A stretch of DNA of 64,000 nucleotides. Origin: Epiperipatus broadwayi. Lineage: Eukaryota > Onychophora > Udeonychophora > Euonychophora > Peripatidae. Shown piece by piece: positions 24,859-36,610 of the stretch. The position numbers and the translations under genes are program-made. Under the pieces are notes generated by a model. That model was not told the origin of the DNA. It was given only the letters and a program-made list of their open reading frames with translations, and ran no database searches. Location: positions 631,001 through 695,000 of the forward strand of contig JAQFVV010012513.1 of assembly GCA_028023455.1 (NCBI GenBank), in the 5' to 3' direction. Each line of letters starts with the position of its first letter. Within the stretch, counting starts at the first letter, position 1.

Positions 24859-27186
24859 TGGTTGTGGTAATAGAAATGAGAGAGGACATAGACTTGTGGA
24901 GTTTGCAGAAAAAGAAAAACTTTATATTATGAATTCTTTTTTTGAGAAAAATGTTAAAAGGAAATGGACACGGAAGCATCCAAATGAATGTACAGCAGAA
25001 TTGGATTATATTTTGACTAACAGGAAATACATATTTCAAGATTGTAATGTTCTTAATAAATTTAACACAGGAAGTGATCATCAATTAGTAAGGTGTAAGA
25101 TACGTGTTAATGTAAAACTAGAGAGACAAAAATTATTAAGAAAAACAATATTTACAGTTGATATTCCTAATCTTCAGAAACATTCTAATGAATTTAAATT
25201 AGAACTTACAAATCGGTTTCAAGTATTAGTAGATTTTGAACATGATTCAGATTTGAATGAAATTAATATGAAAATAACTGATACACTTTTGAAAACTGCA
25301 ACAAAGATAGCTGGTAGAAAGAAACAGCAATTGACCAATAAAATTTCTACTGAGACTAGAGAATTTATGAAGAAAAGAAGGAATATGAAGATATACAAAA
25401 ATGATGCATTAAAAAGAATTGAATATCTCGAATTTTGTAAAATGGTGCGGAAAAGAGTTGAAAATGATATAAGAAAGTATAACTGTGAACTAGCAAAAAA
25501 AGCTGTAGAAGAAAATAAAAGTCTTAAGAATGTAAAACAACATTTTGGTATTGGTAGAAAATTTATATCTACAATAAGAAAAAAAGATGGAATTATTACT
25601 AAAAGGAGAGATGACATCATGAAATTGGTAGAAGATTTTTATCAAGAATTATATAGTAATAAAGAACAAGTACCTCCTATATCTATTACATCTTCCAAAT
25701 TGCCCAGAATTTTAAATGAAGAAGTGAGACATGCAATTAAATGTATGAAGAAAGGAAAGGCTCCAGGTAACGATGGAATTATAATTGATATATTAAAAGA
25801 AGCAGGTGAAGAAATAGAAAATTTTTTAGCAAAGTTATATACCAAATGTCTAAATGATAAAGATGTACCGGATGATTGGAAGAATGCAGTAATAATATTA
25901 ATATTTAAAAAAGGTGATAAAGAAGATATTAGAAATTACAGACCTATCAGCCTTTTATCAGTTTTATATAAAATTTTTACCAAGATAATTACTACTCGTC
26001 TACAGAGAACATTGGATTTCCACCAGCCAAGAGAACAAGCTGGATTTAAAAGTGGTTTTAGTACAGTAGATCATATCCAGGTATTGAGAGAAGTTATAGA
26101 AAGGACAAATGAATATGAGTTGCCATTATGCTTAGGATTTGTAGATTATGAAAAGGCATTTGATTCTATAAACATTTCTTCAGTGATTAAAGCATTAGAT
26201 CATCAAGGTATAGATCCAGGATATTGTCATATTTTAAAGAATATTTATAAAAATGCAACAGCAACAATTATATTTCATAATGACACTGGGAAAGTCAACA
26301 TTGAGAAAGGTGTAAGACAAGGTGACTCCATATCTCCAAAACTTTTTACAGCAGTGCTGCATGAAGTATTTTGTGGATTAAAATGGGAAACTAAAGGAGT
26401 GAAAGTAAATGGTGATTATTTAAGTCATTTAGATTTCGCAGATGATGTAGTTGTTTTTGCAAATAATGCTTCAGATCTGCAGGAAATGTTGCAGGAATTA
26501 TCAGATTAAAGTAGGAAAGTAGGACTAAAGATAAATGTTAAAAAGACTAAAGTAATGTTTAATCGATTTGCTCAAAATATGAAAATAAAGATTGATTATG
26601 ATGAATTAGAAGAAGTTAACAGTTACAAATACCTTGGTCAGATTATTAATACAGATGGAAACATAATGGAGAAAATTAATCATAGAATTAAACTTGGTTG
26701 GAGTGCTTTTGGTAGAAATAACTTGATACTAAAAGGAAATATGCCTATGTGTTTGAAAAGGAATGTTTTTAAAAAATGTGTTTTACCAGTTCTTACTTAT
26801 GGATCTGAGACTTGGACACTTAATAGAAGAGCAATTCAGAGACTTCAGGCCACTCAAAGAAGTATGGAGAGACAAGAAGAGATCGTAAACGCAATGTATG
26901 GGTAAGAGAACAAACAGGTGTAACTGACCTCATTGAAAAAATTAAAAGATTGAAGTGGAGTTGGGCTGGACATATTGTTAGAAGAGATGATAATAGATGG
27001 ACAATTGAAATTTTAAACTGGATTCCAAGAGATTGTAAAAGACCCAGAAAGAGACCACATGTGAGATGGATGGATGAAATAAGAAAGTGTGCAGGGGTGA
27101 TGTGGAGAAGAGAAGCTAAAGATCGGAGAAGATGGATTAAACTTGGAGAGACCTTCATCCTGCAGTGGATTGATAATGGTTGATAA

Positions 27187-27190
<4 letters not shown>
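24859..27190 (+). mobile_element. RTE-type non-LTR retrotransposon copy B, 5'-truncated, one nonsense codon and one frameshift
   Basis: The best preserved LINE here. A frame from 24896 to 26509 (537 codons) starts in the C-terminal part of an APE-type endonuclease (LDYILTN near residue 35, GSDHQLVR near 58, carrying the terminal SDH motif). The reverse transcriptase follows: KAPGNDGI near 286, YRPISLL, EQAGFKSGF, motif A FVDYEKAFDSI near 414, motif B GVRQGDSISP near 471 and motif C FADDVVVFA near 513. A TAA at 26507 replaces a GAA found in copy C. The same frame resumes (YKYLGQI, LTYGSETWTL) to 26905. About 16 bases seen in copy C are missing near 26865, so the tail (WSWAGHIVRRDD, RPHVRWMDEI) continues in another frame to 27183. 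The 5' end stops abruptly at an (AT)n run, and the 3' end runs into TGATAATG repeats and (AT)n. The clade is inferred from the tail motifs and the simple-repeat 3' end. Confidence 0.9.
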
Positions 27191-27226
<36 letters not shown>

Positions 27227-27239
27227 ATATCAATATTTT

Positions 27240-27296
27240 AGGAGATTTATTTGGATATATATATATATATATATATATATATCCAAATAAATCTCC
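27240..27296. repeat. (AT)n-centred palindrome at the LINE junction
   Basis: GGAGATTTATTTGGAT, 26 bases of (AT)n, then ATCCAAATAAATCTCC: exact 16-bp arms around an alternating core. The right arm is the end of the antisense LINE fragment at 27285; the left arm follows the (AT)n at the 3' end of RTE copy B. Confidence 0.85.
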
Positions 27297-27900
27297 AAAA
27301 ACTCTTATTTTTCAAGATGATCATACATTTATTTTAAATTACTCAATCAAATACTTCTTTCAAATTCACAAAACATGTACCAATTACTTTGGTCATAAAA
27401 CCAATAGCATCTCTTATACTTTTTTCTCTTTGAAAACTGGACTATTTCTCTCCATAAATTTTTTGAATGAAAATTCTCAATAATATTTTAGAAGCATATG
27501 GAAACATACCTATTGCCATGTACTCTTCACATCTAACAACATTTTTTTTAGCTATTGGAATCCTTATAATCCTCAAAGAATGTTTAGGCCAAATTCCTCC
27601 ATTATATGTCAAAAATTGCACAATCTAATAATTTCCTTCCAATTCGTTTTCCCAAATCTTTCAAACATTTCTCAGTTATTATATCATATCTGACACCTTT
27701 TCCATTTTTTATTTTTTAATTGATTTAATTATTTTTCTATTAATATATTTATAGCTTGTTCATTTACTTTAACACCTTCATATCTAATTATAAAAGTTGT
27801 AATCTCTTTAGGTAATACTAGACAAATAAATTGATTCATAACTACCCATGATCTCTGTATTACAACCATCTGACTTGTGTTGATGAGACTAATACAAACT
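27285..27900 (-). mobile_element. Antisense LINE fragment: RT fingers and motif A
   Basis: Read on the - strand from about 27900 down to 27285, short frames give NEQAINILIEK, then LRIIRIPIAKKN, FPYASKILLRIFIQKI, SIRDAIGFM and CFVNLKEVFD. These follow the order of RT motifs in non-LTR elements: the linker helix, the YR.ISL..ASKILL.I block, the GFR...TRDAI block, and motif A FVDLEKAFD with two catalytic-area changes (D to N, A to V). Stops and frameshifts are frequent. It ends at the (AT)n palindrome 27240-27296. It is a different family from the RTE copies. Confidence 0.65.
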
Positions 27901-27984
27901 GACCACAAAACACACTTATTGACTCAGTGGCAAAGTTACAAGCCTTAATAAAGTCATTAATAAATCTTTTGTATAATATATATA

Positions 27985-28130
27985 TATGTGTGTGTGTAAT
28001 GATAAATAATATTTTAATATTGAATAAATATAATGTCATGTAAAATTTACCAATTCTATTTTAAATAATAACTGAACTGCCCTCTAGCTGCAATGTTCAA
28101 AAACTTTTTACAGTAAGAAAATGGACCACT
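27985..28130 (+). repeat. Partner of the repeat at 3374 with opposite core
   Basis: Same left flank as 3374-3458, then CCTCTAGCTGCAATGTTC to AGTAAGAAAATGGA in the opposite sense. It lies just after the antisense LINE at 27285. Confidence 0.75.
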
Positions 28131-28404
28131 TTTTACCTTGTTTTTGATTTTTTATTTAGAGTTATCCAGAACAATAACAGCCAGAGAGCAAACATAAATC
28201 AGCCAATATATTTTATTCTTTATAAATTCAAATCTGATCAAAAAACTAGTATTGAAACATTCATCAATGATTTACATAGTATCAATTACAAAGATTAAGT
28301 TCTGATTTACATTGTTAAAAATTCTGTGCTAAAATTAGGAATATACCTATTGAAGCTGATGAAAATATTGGATATCACTTTCATACATGCTGGGGGCTAC
28401 CCAC

Positions 28405-28785
28405 AGTAACAACAAAATCTGCACTAAATCATACAGTTATTCTTTACACCCCTCTCACCATGAATCGTCTGATTAACAATACAAAAGATAAGCTGCCCCC
28501 AGAACCACTTTCCCAAGTTGTGCATAAAATTATATGCAACAAAACAAACTGCAATGCAATTTATTTTGGAAAATCTTATGTTAAACTCTCTACAAGAATC
28601 ACACAACACAAATACTGATACAATCAAGCTAAGACTAATATCTATTTTTTTCAAGCATGAGTCTAAACATGGTCACAAGTTTGAAACCACATCCATCAGT
28701 ATTATCTGTTCCAAAAAGAACAGTGCTAAAGACAACAGTGGAGTCCCGGTACATTGACAACAAGAAAGAACCCTCCACTCCTCTG
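28405..28785 (+). mobile_element. Second Penelope-like GIY-YIG fragment, frameshifted
   Basis: From 28410 the + strand gives TPLTMNRLINNTKDKL, LSQVVHKIICNKTNCNAIYF, KSYVKLSTRITQHKY and then a stop. After a frame change near 28640 it reads FFKHESKHGHKFE and ISIICSKK. The order VVHKI.C..C, YFGK (in place of YIGET), R..QH, then H....GH.F matches the Penelope endonuclease. The glutamate of YxGET is lost (K). A final SRYIDNKKEP segment follows in another frame. It is a different copy from 1994-2533, judging by its cysteine pair. Confidence 0.6.
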
Positions 28786-28789
28786 TCAA

Positions 28790-29505
28790 ATAAGTGGTGC
28801 AGTTAAGTGAATTCATTTACATCTTCTAATCAATTTTTATATAAATCACACTTTTGCGATTCTACTATAAATCTCACAATCCTCTAGGATAACTATAGCT
28901 ATGAATATGATTTCCAGTTAGGCGAAAACATACCCAGCATAGTATGTTGACATATTTAACATTTTTATTTTAAAGTATTAAGCATGCATTTCTTAGTATA
29001 CATTTTGTATGCATTTATTTCTATTTTCATTCATAAGTACTCTTTAAGGGCTTCACATAAAGAACTATAGACATTTCTTAATTCAACAATTTTTAAATAA
29101 TTATTATTGGGTGGAGTAGATTGGAAGGATCATTTTGTGTATTTCATGAGTTAGTACTAAAAGTTTTGTAGGAAAGGGAGGGAGGTTTAGTAGTATGATT
29201 AATAGGGTAAGTTGTGATGTTAACAAAAGCAATTAAGGCTTGTGCAAGGTTTGCAGGATCCAATTCTAGTTACTAATTTGATAGTACAATATGGAGTAGT
29301 ATTCATTTGGCTTTTACAGTGATTAGTTACATTCTGTAGGATAGACAATCAGTCAAAGCTACAATTGATGCAAGGTGATATAAAAATGGTATGCTATTGA
29401 AAGATACATTAATCATGTGATGAAGCATGGACCATACCTTTTTTATGTGCAATTTGTAATTGGCTTCTGGCTTTAGATATGTACATTAAATAAAAATTGA
29501 ATTCA
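28790..29505. other. Unassigned sequence between Penelope end and FB-A
   Basis: No frame of note. 29105-29480 is richer in G than its surroundings and looks non-simple (AGGAAAGGGAGGGAGG near 29172) but was not matched to anything. Confidence 0.4.
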
Positions 29506-29568
29506 AGTGTATTATTATTATTATTATTTAATAATTGAAACACAGGCTTATTATATACCTGTGTAACA

Positions 29569-30176
29569 TATAGGGTATATGAGCACAGACTTTCACATGA
29601 CCCACCATTTTCCTCTCTATCTCATAACACTGATACACTTGAACACATATATGTCAAAAAGATAAATAATCACCAATATAGGTATTTCATCTTAAACAAG
29701 CAATCATCAGTTGGCCCAGATTAGCATCTCTACACATATATGCTATAAGTGCTCAGATATATATTAAGATAGCCAATCTTCATACTTTAATGGGCAGGCT
29801 TCAATCTACTCCAAACTTCAACTCTTCAACCGTCCATCCAATTGAAAATCTGATGATGGAATGCTCAAAGGCCACCCTGAGGCCAAGATTTTTCTCACAC
29901 CCATGTTGACATAAGGTCAATCTGATCCCTCATGTAAGGAAATAATCCATTTAATACATAGGTATGAAAATTAACTATCTTAATGTATATCTGAGCACTT
30001 ATAGCATATATGTATAGAGATGGTAATCTGGGCCAACTGATGATTGCTGGTTTAGCACGAAATACATATATTGATGATTATTTATCTTTTCGACATATGT
30101 GTTCAAGTGTATCAGTGTTATGAGATAGAGTGGAGAGTGTTGCGTCATGTGAAAGTTTGTGCTCATATACCCTATA

Positions 30177-30177
<1 letters not shown>
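29569..30177. mobile_element. Foldback element FB-A, complete copy (about 215-bp arms)
   Basis: Left arm 29569-29789 and right arm about 29963-30177 are inverted copies, around 90% alike by eye. They start at TAGGGTATATGAGCACA and pass through CATCAGTTGGCCCAGAT. The 170-base centre is unique. Both ends abut ATT repeats (29508-29530 and 30176-30335), which suggests insertion into an ATT tract. Arms or halves of the family recur at 2876, 36176, 41005, 50710 and 58628. Confidence 0.8.
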
Positions 30178-30237
<60 letters not shown>

Positions 30238-30335
30238 GTTGTTGTTGTTGTTATTACTATTATTATTATCATTATTGTTATTATTATTATTATTATTATT
30301 GTTGTTGTTGTTGTTGTTGTTGTTATTATTAACAA
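30176..30335. repeat. (ATT)n/(GTT)n trinucleotide tract, 160 bp
   Basis: Blocks of TTA, TTG and interrupted TTATTATC units abut the right arm of FB-A. Open frames on both strands (polyI, polyL, polyN) are artefacts of the trinucleotide repeat. Confidence 0.97.
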
Positions 30336-30339
30336 TTAA

Positions 30340-31635
30340 AGAAAATTTCTTTTTGGGCATTAGCCTGATTTATGAATTGTACTATAAAATATTGTCTTTA
30401 AATATATTAATATTTACTGAGGCTATAATCTCGATAATATGCGTATAAAATATATTACTAATTTTTAAAATACTTTACATTTTTTTAATATATATATTTT
30501 TCTAATATATAATATTTAATGTTAGTGCACATACTTTATTTCTTGTATTTTTTTTTTATTATAATTTTTGTTTTTCATTTTATTAGTAATATCGTATAAT
30601 AAAAGCCACTGGTCAGATGAAAAGGTTGTTGATAGGGGGTTATATTATTTCTGTAGTTAAGTAAATTTTAAAAAGATTAGATTAATTCTTTTGAAATTAC
30701 TTTTTTCTTAGAAAAGTTTTTCTTTTTTTTTTTTAAATAAAATTTTAAAATGATTAGTTTAGAATTAAATAAAATAAAATTGATTTATTTTTTTGAAAAT
30801 TAGGTTTGATAAAAATCTTAAATTATTGTGAGATTAATTTTAATTAAAATTGATTAAGAACATTCATGTGAAAATAATATTTTTTATTTTTATAAAAAAA
30901 AAATTCTATATAAAATAAAACATAAACTTGTTTTTCTCTATGATAACATAAACAGTTTTTCATCTGTGTTGTTATGTGTAAATCTCTCAAATTATTGTAA
31001 AAAAAATGCAGAAAGTGACCGCGTTTGATATGAACGGGTGAAGGCAAAAGTTTGATGGAGTGGGAAATTGAGGAGAAACTATGTATTCAAAATTCTGGGT
31101 ATCATCACAGAGATCATCATCATCTGTATCGACTAATAATGGTTAAATGCGACCATTATGAATAATGTACATATATGTTAAAAGCAAAGTGCCTACAGAA
31201 AAAAAGTTTGCTGTTAACTGAAAGGAGACCCTTTGATTACTCTTAAGGCCTTAAAGGAACTGAGCAGGGCAAATTCCTAATGTCTCCTCCATACATTCTT
31301 ATCATTGCAGATGTTATTACTATGTGATTATTCATATAGTATACAAACATGGATGGGCTGCTTACCAACATGCATTACCCAATGTTATGAGTTTTTTATC
31401 TCTTTACCTCTGAATTTAAGATTAAGTAATACCATTGTCTTTTTTCTGAGTTGCCTGATAAGATAGAATGAATGTGTGTGTAAATGAAAATTTTTTTTCT
31501 AATAGATATATACAATCATGACTGACAAAAATGTAAACATATCAGCCAAGGTAGCAGTTAGAAGCTGAAGATGGAGAATGCTAAGAATCCCCTGAGTGTA
31601 GATCCACTCTGCGTTTTGATGAGAATTTTATTATT
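30340..31635. other. AT-rich sequence; possible RTE leader at its end
   Basis: No gene seen to 31100. From about 31540 the bases leading into RTE copy C may be its 5' untranslated region, but this cannot be settled with truncated relatives only. Confidence 0.4.
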
Positions 31636-31639
31636 TAGG

Positions 31640-34327
31640 CACTTACAATTTCAGGTCACTTTCATGTAAAGGAAGAATGCAAGGATTGGAAGAAGAACTA
31701 TCTTATTTTAAATGGGATATTATTGGACTTTATGAAGTTAAAAGAAAGGGTAAACAGACCATGGATTTAAAAAGTGGCATTTACTCTACTACAAAGGCAC
31801 AAATATTGGGAATACAATTGAACTAGGATCCATTATAAATAAAAAGTGGAAGAACAGCATTGTGAAGATTGATGGTGTATTGGACAGAGTGGCAAGATTA
31901 GTTATTAAACTTAATAGCAGATATCAAATGCAGATAATTCAGGCTTATGCCCCACCAAGTTCTCATACTGATGAAGTAGTAGAAGATTTTTATGGATGTA
32001 CAAAAGATAGTTTTGGAGACTTTAATGCTAGAATTGGTAAATGAATGAAAAATGAAACTGTTGTAGGTAAATTTGGTTATGGTAATAGAAATGAAAGTGG
32101 TTATAAACTTGTGGAGTTTGCAGAAAAAGAAAAACTTATTCTTTTTTTGAGAAAAATGTTAAAAGGAAATGAACATGGAAGCATCCAATTGAGCAGAATT
32201 GGATTATATTTTGACTAACAGAAAATGCATATTTCAAGATTACAATATCCTTAATAAATTTAACACAAAAAGTGATCATTGATTAGTAAGATGTAAGCTA
32301 TATGTTAATACAAAACTGGAGAGACAAAAATTATTAAGAAAATCAATATTTATAGTTGATATTCCTAATCTTCAGGAATATTCTAATACATTTAAATTTG
32401 AACTTGTAAATCATTTTCAAATACTAGTAGATTTTGAACATAATTCAGATTTGAATGAAATTAAGAACTGATACACTTTTAAAAACTGCCACAAAGATAG
32501 CTAATAGACAAAATCAGCAATTGACCAATGAAATTTCTTCTGAGACTAGGGAATTTATGAAGAAAAGAAAGAATATGAAGGTATATAAAAATAATGCATT
32601 AAGAAGGATTGAATATCTTGAATTTTGTAAAATGGTGCAGAAAGTAGTCAATAATGATATAATTGTGAACTGGTAAGAAAAGCTGTAAAAGAGGATAAAA
32701 GTCTCTATAATGTAAAATAACATTTTGCTATTGATAAAAAAACTTATATCTGTAATAATAAAAAAAGATGCAACTATTATTAAAAAGAGAGATGTCATCA
32801 TGAAATGGGTAGAAGAGTTCTATCAAGAATTATATAGTAATAAAGAACATATACCTCCTACATATATTATATCTTCTGAATTTCCCAGGATATTAAATTA
32901 AGAAGTGAGACATGCAATTAAATTTATGAAGAAGGGAAAAACACCATGTAATGATGGAAATTATAATTAAAATATTAAAAGAAGCATGAAAAGAAATAGA
33001 AAAAAAATTTTCAAAATTATATACAAAATGTCTAAATGATAAAGATGTACCAGATGATTGGAAGAATGCAATATTAATATTTAAAAAAGGTGATAAAGAA
33101 GATATTAGAAATTATAGACCTATCAGTCTTTTATTTGTTGTGTACAAAATTTCTACCAAGATAATTACAACCCATCTATAGAGAACATTGAATTTCAATC
33201 AACCTAAAGAACAAACTGAATTTAAAAGGGGTTTTAGTACAATAGATCATATCCAGGTATTGAGAGAAGTTATAGAACGGACAATGAATATGAGTTCCCA
33301 TTATGTGTAGATTATGGAAAGATATTTGATTCTATAAGCATTTCTTCAGTGATTAAAATATTGGATCATCAAGGTATAGACCCAGGCTATTGTCATATTG
33401 TGAAGAATATTTATAAAAATAGATTTCATAATGATACTACAAAGGTTAGTATTGAGAACAGTGTAAGTCAGGGTAATTCCATATCTCCAAAATGTTTTAT
33501 AGCAAGTCTGCAAGATATATTTTGTGGAAGAAAATGAGAAGCTAAAGAAATAAAAGTAAATAGAGATTATTTAAGTCATTTATATTTTGCAGATGATGTA
33601 GTTGTTTTTGCAATAATGCTTCAGAGCTTCAGGAAATGTTGCAAGAGGTATCAGATGAAAGTAGGATTAAAGGTAAATGTTAAAAAGACAGAAGTAATAT
33701 TTAATGGATTTTCTCAAAAGATGAAAATAGAGATTGATTATGATGAGTTAGAAGAAATTAGCTACAAATACCTTGGTGAGATTATTATTACAGATGAAAA
33801 CATAATAGATAAAATTAGTCATAGAATTAAACTTGGTTGGAGTGCTTTTAGTAGAAATAAGTTAATATTAAAAGGAAATATGCTTAGGTGTTTGAAAAGA
33901 AAGGTTTTAATAAATGTGTTTTACCTGTTCTTGCTTATTGATCTAAGATTTGGATTTATTAGAAGAGTAGTACAGAAATTTCAGATCACTGAAAGAATTA
34001 TGGCGATATGCACTTTAAGAGTAACAAGAAGAGATTGAAAATGCAATATATGGCTAAGAGAACAAAGAGGTGATATTGATATTGCTTAAAGAATTAAAAG
34101 ACTGATGTGGAGTTTTATATTGCTAGAGGATATGATAATAGGTGAACAATTGAAATCTTAAACCGGATTTCAAAAGATTGTAAATGACCCAGAAAGTGAT
34201 CACATGTGAGTTGGATGAAATAAGAAAGTGTGCAAGGGTGATGTGGAGAAGAGACTGGAGATCAGAGAAAATGGATTAAACTTGAAGAGAACTTCATACT
34301 GCAGTTGATTGATAATGATTGATGATG
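31640..34327 (+). mobile_element. RTE copy C, longest copy but heavily mutated
   Basis: Contains the endonuclease 5' half missing in copy B. About 31680-31860 reads like EN with LSYFKWDIIGL. From 31862 a 60-codon frame holds KIDGVLDRVARLVIKL, AYAPPSSHT and GDFNARIGK, the last being an EN catalytic region. The reverse transcriptase continues in broken pieces: KGKTPCNDG-like at 32937, YRPISLL at 33115, a degraded motif A at 33310, QGNSISPKCF at 33470 (motif B with D changed to N) and FADDVVVFA at 33590. A 140-codon frame from 33616 covers the connection domain with YKYLGEI. The motif order matches copy B throughout. The true 5' end is uncertain; upstream bases from about 31540 may be its untranslated leader. 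The 3' end is TTGATGATGA. Confidence 0.85.
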
Positions 34328-34329
34328 AA

Positions 34330-35105
34330 GAAAAGAAAAGTATAAAAATGTGAAAGTGGAATATCAAAGTATGGATGCTTAGATTTTTAGAAATTTCTTA
34401 GATTTTATATAAAGTGCCAAAAGACATTCTCAATGTGGAAAGTAATCCCAGTAGTGATACTTAATGTTGAAAAATGGGTTAAGTGACTTTAGAACCTATC
34501 CATCATGTGTGCAGTTGACTTTGTTCAACTGTAAAAAAATATGATTTTATTTTGGATCTACCACACAAAAATATTGCCGAGAAAACTAAATTATATCTGC
34601 AGGAATCATGACATATAGACATGCAATGAAGATTCTATGAAGAATTATCTGATGTTTATGTCACTGCTGTTAAAAATAATGTTGTGTTAACTGAAATTAT
34701 CTACCAAAAGTTAGTGTACAATTTGGAAAAATGCTACAACAGATTTTAAAAGATCCCATGTGACTTTTGGTTGCTGAATTGATATAATGTAGTAGGCATT
34801 GAAACTTTTGAAGAAATTTTTAACCTAACAGATATTCACCAAGGGTTTTTAAGATCTGAAATTTGCTTTTGCGTCAAAAAGGCTGTTAAGTGCATTCAAA
34901 AATGTCATTCCAGTCTACACTGTTGCAACAAGTGGTTTGGCATTGATCAATTTCTCTTTCAGTAGAAAAATGCCATATCTTACAAAATTTAGTTTGTATA
35001 TCTTCACATGCATCTTCTCAATAAAAGCCTTTTTCATGATTGTCAAAATACTATTTGTAATTCTATATAGGACTATGTATTCTACATTAAACAGGCTAAA
35101 CTCTC
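34330..35105. other. Unassigned sequence with mirrored short frames
   Basis: Frames of 64 and 68 codons lie on opposite strands at 34915-35131. Neither shows a domain. Repeat status unknown. Confidence 0.4.
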
Positions 35106-35175
35106 CATGCAGTAGTGCCACACTGTGCTAGCAAAAGAGATGGTGATCATGTGATGTTTAGTGGTTTAACTATGT
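35106..35175. repeat. FB-C deletion remnant
   Basis: CCATGCAGTAGTGCCACACTG runs directly into GGTGATCATGTGATGTTTAG, joining the start and end of FB-C with the middle lost. An inverted FB-C end also lies at 45460-45515. Confidence 0.55.
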
Positions 35176-35339
35176 ACTCTATGCAATGCTTAGAGAATAT
35201 ATGTAAAATATTGAAATAAAACTGACATTTTATACTTTGCTTAAAGATGTCATGCTATACTGTGCCTGATTTTCACACTTTTAAAGTAATACACACACAC
35301 ATATATATAACCTAATTCATGAAACAGCAATTCAAGCAC

Positions 35340-35690
35340 ATTACAAACATAATTCATGGACTAGATTCCTAAAGAATCATTTTTTTCAAGGAATGTACAA
35401 ATAATGCTATTTTTTTTTGTTATATTAATGCCAGTCTGATAAAATAGATTCTCATTGACATAACGGAAAGCTGAAAATTATTTACATGGTTCATTTGGAA
35501 AAAAAAAAAATTCTTTAAAAATCTAACTTGTGAATTATCTTAGTAACATATTCAAACTTGTTGTTCCTAAAATTGGTTTATATTCTTAGCAGTACATATT
35601 TGACAAGCTATAAAATTATTTCCATGCTCCATTAAAATAATTAGAATTTTATATATTGTGATATAGAAACGTGCAGATGTATAGGCTAAA
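35340..35690 (+). repeat. Interspersed repeat R2 copy 1
   Basis: GTTATATTAATGCCAGTCTG, TGTGAATTATCTTAGTAAC, GGTTTATATTCTTAGCAG and GACAAGCTATAAAATTATT recur in order at 45885-46200. Non-coding. Confidence 0.55.
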
Positions 35691-36175
35691 ATATCTCATG
35701 CCATAATATAATTAAACTCAGTGGGTTTATAAAAAAAATGTTATTAACTACAATGAAAAAATATACAGGAGAAGGATTTATAATAAAATATTATGAACAT
35801 ACAAAGCAATTTATTAATAAATCAAGAGGACAAGAAACTTCAACTCACTATTGCACCCATAAAAGACTTAATATTATGAGCATATGCCATTGAGGTTACA
35901 TTTAAATTTCTTTCTTCCACAGATATCTACTACAACTACCACTTAATCCATCTCTTCTAAATATTCTTTGATAAGATAAAAACATTATTTAACTCTTATA
36001 AAATTTTAAATGTTCTTTAAAATCTATATCACTTAATAAAGATTCATCTTTAAATGCATGTTCTTCATTATCAAAACAAATTTAGATAATATGGTCCATT
36101 AAATTAAATCAGGGTGTGGCAGGGTAATATGATCTCATTTAGATTATAAAAATAAATTCTTTTACACTCTTCAGA

Positions 36176-36326
36176 TGAGTACTGGTTCAGCATCAAATAC
36201 GGATATTGGTGATTATTTATCTTTTCTACATGTGTGTGGTCATGTGTATCGGTAGTAGGAGATAGTGTGGATAGTTTAAGGTTGCTTGAAAGTCTGAGTT
36301 CATATACCCTATATTTACAATGAAGT
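36176..36326. repeat. FB-A right arm
   Basis: Matches 30025-30177 (TACTGGTTCAGCATCAAATACG..., GGTGATTATTTATC, CATATACCCTATA). No left arm lies nearby. Confidence 0.65.
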
Positions 36327-36512
36327 TCCAGATATAAGAATGCCTGTATTTCAAATCTTCTACACTGAATGAAATTCTACTTAATAAACTAAATATGACA
36401 TACACTTCTCCTGAGCTAATAATGTCTTACTATAATTATGATAATAATAACACTAATGCCTAAATAATTCAATAAATCAACTCTTATTATTTTCAATATT
36501 CATAATATGTTG

Positions 36513-36610
36513 TATCAAAAGTTACTGCCAAGCACTTTCAGGACAGTTTATAGTCCCTTGAATATGGGACTATAAACTGACCTGAAAGTGCTTGGCGGTA
36601 ACTTTTGATA
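36513..36610. repeat. 45-bp-arm palindrome with 8-base loop
   Basis: 36513-36557 and 36566-36610 pair with about three mismatches (GCCAAGCACTTTCAGG... and its complement). No second copy was found in the window. Confidence 0.85.

Noticed and set aside
25219-25620. 133-codon - strand frame within RTE copy B
   Set aside because: Shadow of the RT frame on the + strand; no domain of its own.
26820-27233. 137-codon - strand frame
   Set aside because: Antisense of the RTE C-terminus plus (AT)n.
30071-30448. Frames of polyleucine, polyisoleucine and polyasparagine on both strands
   Set aside because: Produced by the ATT/GTT trinucleotide tract and the FB-A arm.
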